From: Clostridia bacterium
Lineage (GTDB): Bacteria; Bacillota; Clostridia; Oscillospirales; Acutalibacteraceae
Direction: 5' to 3'
Assembly: GCA_900755895.1 (NCBI GenBank)
Contig: CAAEIG010000168.1
Coordinates: 1-64,000, forward strand
DNA: 64,000 nt
Shown: positions 60,473 through 64,000 of the stretch, piece after piece
How the letters are laid out: every line of letters starts with the position of its first letter
Position numbering within the stretch: the first letter of the stretch is position 1
Translations under genes and position numbers: made by a program
The notes under the pieces: generated by a model
The model's input: only the letters and a program-made list of their open reading frames with translations
Database searches by the model: none
What the model was told of the DNA's origin: nothing

Positions 60473-60721
60473 ATGACAAAAACGTCAAGCGCCGCCGGGC
60501 TTTCCCCCGGCGGCGTTGCCATAGTACGAGAACTTTCCACTCAAGGCGCTCTGCGCCGCAGACTGCAGGATCTGGGCTTTGTCCCAGGAGCCATGGTGGA
60601 ATGCTTGGGGCAAAGCCCCCTGGGAGATCCCTGTGCCTATCGGGTGCGAGGCACGGTTATCGCTCTGCGCAGCAGCGATGCCGGCGTCATTCAGATTCTC
60701 CCCTTCCAGAGAGGAGCGTGA
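60473..60721 (+). CDS. feoA: FeoA family ferrous iron transport protein
   Basis: 82 residues from the ATG at 60473 (AGGAGGGATGGAC upstream, so the second of two ATGs). SH3-like FeoA domain with LSPGGVAIVRELS, LRRRLQDLGFVPG and a final VIQILPF. Regulates FeoB at the inner membrane. It is four bases upstream of the FeoB start. Confidence 0.92.
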   Translation: MTKTSSAAGLSPGGVAIVRELSTQGALRRRLQDLGFVPGAMVECLGQSPLGDPCAYRVRGTVIALRSSDAGVIQILPFQRGA

Positions 60722-60725
60722 TCCC

Positions 60726-62729
60726 GTGGCCGGAGAACCGTCCAGAACCATTGCCTTGGCAGGCACCCCCAATGTGGGCAAAAGCACAGTATTCAACGCC
60801 TTCACCGGCTTGCGGCAGCACACGGGCAACTGGGCCGGGAAAACCGTGACAGCTGCTCAAGGCCGCTGGGAATATGAAGGCACTGTCTATGGGATGATCG
60901 ACCTGCCAGGGTGCGTATCCCTGCTCTCCCAGACAGGAGAGGAACGGGCCGCCGGGGAGTTCCTGCTCTCCGGCAAAGAAGATTGTGTCATTGTGGTCTG
61001 CGATGCCACTTGCTTGCAGCGAGGGCTCATTCTGGCGGTGCAGGCGCTGGAGATCACGAAAAAAGCTGTGGTGTGCGTCAATCTGCTGGATGAGGCCAAG
61101 CGCAAGGGGATCCATGTGGATCTCAACAGATTGTCCCAGCTGCTAGGGGTCCCGGTAGTGGGGTGTTCCGCCCGGTCCGGAAAAGGCTTGGACCAGCTGA
61201 TGGACGCCGCAGCGAAAACAGCCGCACTGCCCCGAGAACAAGCAGCCACCCCCGTGCGCTATCCCCAGGAAGTGGAGACCGCCGCCGCCCGGCTGGCTCC
61301 CCTCCTGAAAGCGGAATCCAACCCCAGATGGAGTGCGCTCCGTCTGCTGGAAGGCTGGATGGATCCCCCCAACCCCCAGGTGGAGGCCCTGCTTCAGGAG
61401 GAGTGGGAACAGCGTTCTCCCTCCGTCTTTGGGGAGGCCATTGCGGGCGCCGTCTCCCAGCGGGCGGAGCAACTGGCCCACCAGTGCGCCATCGGTCTCG
61501 ACCGGGGGTACAGCTCCCTGGACCGAAAGCTGGATCGGCTCTTCACTGGAAAATACACCGCTTTTCCCGTAATGGCCCTGCTATTGCTCTTCCTGCTGTG
61601 GCTGACCTTGGCTGGAGCCAATCTGCCCTCTCAATGGCTGAGCAGCGGATTCACCTGGCTGGGAGACCGATTGCGGGAGCTGTTTGCCTGGGCAAATGCA
61701 CCGTCCTGGCTTACAGGAATGATCCTGGATGGCGCCTACACCACGTTGTCCTGGGTAGTGGCGGTGATGCTGCCACCCATGGCGATTTTCTTTCCCCTGT
61801 TCACACTGTTGGAGGACTTGGGCTACCTACCTCGAATCGCTTACAATCTGGACCGCTGCTTTCAAGGCTGCGGAGCCTGCGGCAAACAGGCCTTGACCAT
61901 CTCCATGGGCCTGGGCTGCAATGCCGCTGGCGTAACGGGCTGCCGCATTATCAACTCCCCCAAGGAGCGGCTAATCGCCATTGCCACCAATGCGTTCACC
62001 CCTTGCAACGGGAGGCTTCCTCTGCTCACCGCCTTGGCTGCGGCGTTCTTTGCCGGAGCCGGAACCGGCGGAAGCGTAGTCTTCCTGGCAGGAATTCTGG
62101 CGTTCTCCTTTGCCATAACCCTGGGTGTTTCCAAGTTGCTGTCCAGGACCCTGCTGCGAGGGATGCCCTCCTCCTTTGCCCTGGAGCTCCCCCCCTATCG
62201 ACTTCCCCAAGTGGGCCGCGTCTTGGTGCGCTCCCTGCTGGATCGGACGCTCCACGTCCTGGGAAGAGCTGCTGCAGTGGCTGCACCTGCAGGTGTGGTG
62301 ATCTGGTGCTTGGGCAACGCCACCATTGGCGGGGAAACTCTTCTGTCCCGCTGCGCCGGGTTCCTGGATCCCTTTGCCCAGCTTCTGGGGATGGACGGTG
62401 TGATTCTGCTGGCCTTTATTCTGGCACTTCCCGCCAATGAGCTGGTACTCCCCCTCGCCTTGATGGGATATCTCGCCCAGGGAAGCTTGGCCCAAGCAGG
62501 GGATCTCTCTCAGCTGTGGGCGCTGCTGCCTCAAAACGGGTGGACTTGGGTGACCGCACTGTGCGTCATGGTGTTTTCCATGTTCCATTGGCCCTGTTCC
62601 ACCACCTGTTGGACCATTTGGAAGGAAACCGGCAGCTGGAAATGGACGGTTTTCTCTGCGGTTCTGCCCACCGCAGTGGGATTACTGCTATGTTTTCTCA
62701 TCGCTTCAGCCGGGAGAATCTTTCTGTAA
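60726..62729 (+). CDS. feoB: Ferrous iron transporter B
   Basis: 667 residues from the GTG at 60726 (GAGAGGAG upstream). N-terminal G domain with G1 GTPNVGKS (12-19), G3 DLPG, G4 NLLD and G5 SARSG, followed by the cytosolic helical domain and the membrane part with Gate motifs and the conserved LGCNAAGVTGCRI segment. Takes up Fe(II) under anaerobic conditions. Typical length for clostridial FeoB. Confidence 0.95.
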   Translation: MAGEPSRTIALAGTPNVGKSTVFNAFTGLRQHTGNWAGKTVTAAQGRWEYEGTVYGMIDLPGCVSLLSQTGEERAAGEFLLSGKEDCVIVVCDATCLQRGLILAVQALEITKKAVVCVNLLDEAKRKGIHVDLNRLSQLLGVPVVGCSARSGKGLDQLMDAAAKTAALPREQAATPVRYPQEVETAAARLAPLLKAESNPRWSALRLLEGWMDPPNPQVEALLQEEWEQRSPSVFGEAIAGAVSQRAEQLAHQCAIGLDRGYSSLDRKLDRLFTGKYTAFPVMALLLLFLLWLTLAGANLPSQWLSSGFTWLGDRLRELFAWANAPSWLTGMILDGAYTTLSWVVAVMLPPMAIFFPLFTLLEDLGYLPRIAYNLDRCFQGCGACGKQALTISMGLGCNAAGVTGCRIINSPKERLIAIATNAFTPCNGRLPLLTALAAAFFAGAGTGGSVVFLAGILAFSFAITLGVSKLLSRTLLRGMPSSFALELPPYRLPQVGRVLVRSLLDRTLHVLGRAAAVAAPAGVVIWCLGNATIGGETLLSRCAGFLDPFAQLLGMDGVILLAFILALPANELVLPLALMGYLAQGSLAQAGDLSQLWALLPQNGWTWVTALCVMVFSMFHWPCSTTCWTIWKETGSWKWTVFSAVLPTAVGLLLCFLIASAGRIFL

Positions 62730-62748
62730 AAAAAACCCAAAAAGCAAA

Positions 62749-62777
62749 TTGACAAACACCTTGCAATCAGGTATGAT
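62749..62777 (+). promoter_or_regulatory. Promoter of the cobalamin-riboswitch operon
   Basis: TTGACA (62749-62754), 17 bases, TATGAT (62772-62777): near consensus. Confidence 0.85.
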
Positions 62778-62789
62778 AAGGCCCGTTGG

Positions 62790-63031
62790 GACTCCGGGTG
62801 CCCGCGGGCTTTTTCCTGCGGCCGAACATAGGAACGGGGTGAAATTCCCCGGCGAACCCGTCGCCGTGATGGTGAAGGAACGCTTCCACTGCGTCACTGG
62901 GCTGCTGCCTGGGAAGACGAAGCGCTCCGCTTGACACCTAAGCCGAAAGACTTGCCCGGATAGGCCGTACCTAAGCCACGGGTTCTTGGCAAAAGGTACA
63001 GGATGGACCGGATGATACCGGTCCTATTTTC
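62790..63031 (+). promoter_or_regulatory. Cobalamin (B12) riboswitch and expression platform
   Basis: Contains the conserved GGTGAAATTCCC-type core (62838-62849), GGGAAG-like segment near 62909 and the B12 box AAGCCGAAAGACTTGCC (62940-62956). A hairpin GGACCGG/CCGGTCC with TATTTTCC near 63007-63031 may be an intrinsic terminator. Binding of adenosylcobalamin is expected to lower expression of the downstream DUF4430 and ECF genes. Confidence 0.88.
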
Positions 63032-63107
63032 CTGCCCGCACTGTTTCAAGCTTGCGCCAGGGCGTTGGAACGTGGGCGCCGTCCCTCAAATCTAATTTTT
63101 TTAGAAA

Positions 63108-63120
63108 TGAGGTAACCTCA
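63108..63120 (+). promoter_or_regulatory. Short palindrome that sequesters the ribosome site
   Basis: TGAGG-TAA-CCTCA pairs the GAGG ribosome site with its downstream arm, one base before the ATG at 63122. It could allow translation control on top of the riboswitch. Confidence 0.5.
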
Positions 63121-63121
63121 C

Positions 63122-63679
63122 ATGAAACGAAATCATTTTCTTCGCCGGGGCGCTGCGCTGTTGTTCTGCTTGGCTCTGGCACTGACCACTTTGACTGCCT
63201 GCTCCAACGACAGCGGTTCCTCCTCTTCTCAGGCAGATCAGCCCACCAGCTCCACCGTCCAGGAAGAGAGCAGCCAGCTGACCAGTTCTTCCACTGAGGA
63301 GGAAACCAGCAGCGCAGTCTCCCAACTGAGACCCGAACCCCGCACCCTGGAAGCTGGTCCTGCCGAGGAAGGCGCGGAAGATAGCGAAGTGAAGAACATC
63401 ACCCTGAAAGTTGTCCATGGGGATGGCAGCGAAAAGGAATTCCCCGTCTCCACCACAGCGGACACTCTGGGCGAGGCACTGGAAGCTGAAGGGCTGATCT
63501 CCGGCGAGGAAAGCAGCTATGGCCTGTTCATCACCACCGTGGACGGAGAAACCGCGGACGACTCCAAGCAGGAGTGGTGGAATCTGGCCCAGGACGGCGT
63601 GAGCTGCACCACCGGTGCGGACGCCACCGAGATTGCCGACGGCGACGCTTTTGAGCTGATTTTGACCGTAGGCTACTGA
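63122..63679 (+). CDS. DUF4430 domain lipoprotein
   Basis: 185 residues. Signal peptide with lipobox LTTLTAC (cysteine near 27), a Ser/Glu-rich linker (about 28-75), then a DUF4430 domain (VVHGDGSEKEFPVSTTADTL, EWWNLAQDGVSCTTGADATE) akin to transcobalamin C-terminal domains. Likely a surface cobalamin-binding protein, in line with the B12 riboswitch. Its stop overlaps the next start by one base. Confidence 0.9.
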   Translation: MKRNHFLRRGAALLFCLALALTTLTACSNDSGSSSSQADQPTSSTVQEESSQLTSSSTEEETSSAVSQLRPEPRTLEAGPAEEGAEDSEVKNITLKVVHGDGSEKEFPVSTTADTLGEALEAEGLISGEESSYGLFITTVDGETADDSKQEWWNLAQDGVSCTTGADATEIADGDAFELILTVGY

Positions 63680-64000
63680 TGAAAAGCCGTCTCACCGATC
63701 TCTGCCTGATGGCCATGATGGGCACGGTGATGGTGGTCTCCAAGGAAGCCCTGGCCTTTCTGCCCAATGTGGAACTGGTCAGTCTGTGGATCATCCTGTT
63801 CACCGTGGTATTCCAACGGCGGGTGCTGGGTGCCCTGGCAGTATTTCTCCTGCTGCAGGGAGTGCTCTACGGCTTTGGCACCTGGTGGGTTATGTACCTG
63901 TATACTTGGCCGCTTTTGGCCTTGGTTGCCTGGCTCTTCCGATGGATGAAACACTCCTGGCAATGGGCAATTTTGTCAGGACTCTATGGGTTGGCCTTTG
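63679..64000 (+). CDS. ECF transporter S component, partial (window edge)
   Basis: The visible 107 residues are mostly hydrophobic: about four membrane helices (DLCLMAMMGTVMVVSKEALAF, LVSLWIILFTVVF, GALAVFLLLQGVLYGF, PLLALVAWLFRWM). ATG at 63679 overlaps the DUF4430 stop. Membrane S components paired with DUF4430 lipoproteins under B12 control are expected to import cobalamin or its precursor; the family is inferred from context and hydropathy. Confidence 0.7.
   Translation, partial: MKSRLTDLCLMAMMGTVMVVSKEALAFLPNVELVSLWIILFTVVFQRRVLGALAVFLLLQGVLYGFGTWWVMYLYTWPLLALVAWLFRWMKHSWQWAILSGLYGLAF

Noticed and set aside
1..64000. tRNA or rRNA genes
   Set aside because: No TTCGAATC-type T-loop with matching stems or rRNA core motifs were noticed in the gaps; only the T-box and B12 leaders gave structured RNA signals.

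Overview
The window looks like chromosomal DNA of a low-to-mid GC Gram-positive anaerobe of the Clostridia, most likely a gut Oscillospiraceae/Ruminococcaceae relative. This rests on T-box and cobalamin riboswitches, strong AGGAGG ribosome binding sites, paired lrgAB, SLH-anchored surface proteins, a Fe(II) FeoAB system, an EFR1-type ferredoxin/flavodoxin protein, ECF transport, and enzymes for host- and diet-derived sugars (sialidases, sulfatase, altronate pathway). No rRNA, tRNA, CRISPR array or complete mobile element was seen. The left edge holds the last codons of a DUF4368-type serine recombinase, so a mobile element probably ends there.

Layout. 0-3.4 kb: recombinase tail; a DUF2284 protein, an EFR1 flavodoxin/ferredoxin protein and a quinone-type oxidoreductase on the minus strand, divergent from an Rrf2 regulator with two matched palindromes between. 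3.4-5.26 kb: a gene graveyard with at least two decayed minus-strand reading frames. 5.3-12 kb: a sulfatase, an AstE/AspA-like deacylase, two small proteins and a CydDC-like ABC exporter pair preceded by three GGTTAG-N6-CTAACC-type inverted repeats. 12.2-16 kb: a WYL regulator operon (WYL, MmcQ-like/DUF3795, GyrI-like, SRPBCC), then a small P-loop kinase and a DUF2200 gene. 16-18.6 kb: lrgA-lrgB-kinase-GntR operon with a FadR-type operator over its start. 18.7-22.6 kb: MATE exporter, then an ars operon (arsR, permease, thioredoxin-like, arsC) with two ArsR boxes. 22.8-24.8 kb: a lone PLD-nuclease/P-loop-ATPase fusion. 25-28.5 kb: SGNH hydrolase, deformylase-like, phosphoesterase, GrpB-like operon, then two DUF4230 genes. 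28.8-36 kb: SLH surface protein, GNAT, TetR and membrane proteins. 36-46 kb: cupin, DUF421, MFS, coiled-coil protein, SGNH, VOC, glycogen synthase with a long disordered repeat extension, sialidase and a lactonase-like beta-propeller. 46-48.6 kb: a T-box leader (Leu-like specifier) controlling an iron-type alcohol dehydrogenase and a YkvI-like transporter. 48.7-58.2 kb: oligoendopeptidase F, uxaB-uxaA-sialidase operon, Gfo/Idh/MocA dehydrogenase, parallel beta-helix protein. 58.3-62.7 kb: nucleoside hydrolase, SLC13/ArsB-like transporter, feoA, feoB. 62.7-64 kb: cobalamin riboswitch, DUF4430 lipoprotein, ECF S component cut by the window edge.

How the genes fit together. The region from 41 to 59 kb is largely carbohydrate scavenging and storage: sialidases release or process sialic acid, UxaB/UxaA convert tagaturonate to 2-keto-3-deoxygluconate, and GlgA stores glucose. 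Metal and cofactor homeostasis (ars, Feo, B12-controlled uptake) is a second theme. Regulation is unusually readable: Rrf2, GntR, ArsR, an unknown operator array, a T-box and a B12 riboswitch can all be located. The most interesting uncharacterised items are the PLD-ATPase fusion, the T-box-controlled dehydrogenase/transporter pair, the glycogen synthase extension, the triple operator of the ABC exporter, and a deformylase-like protein lacking the catalytic glutamine.
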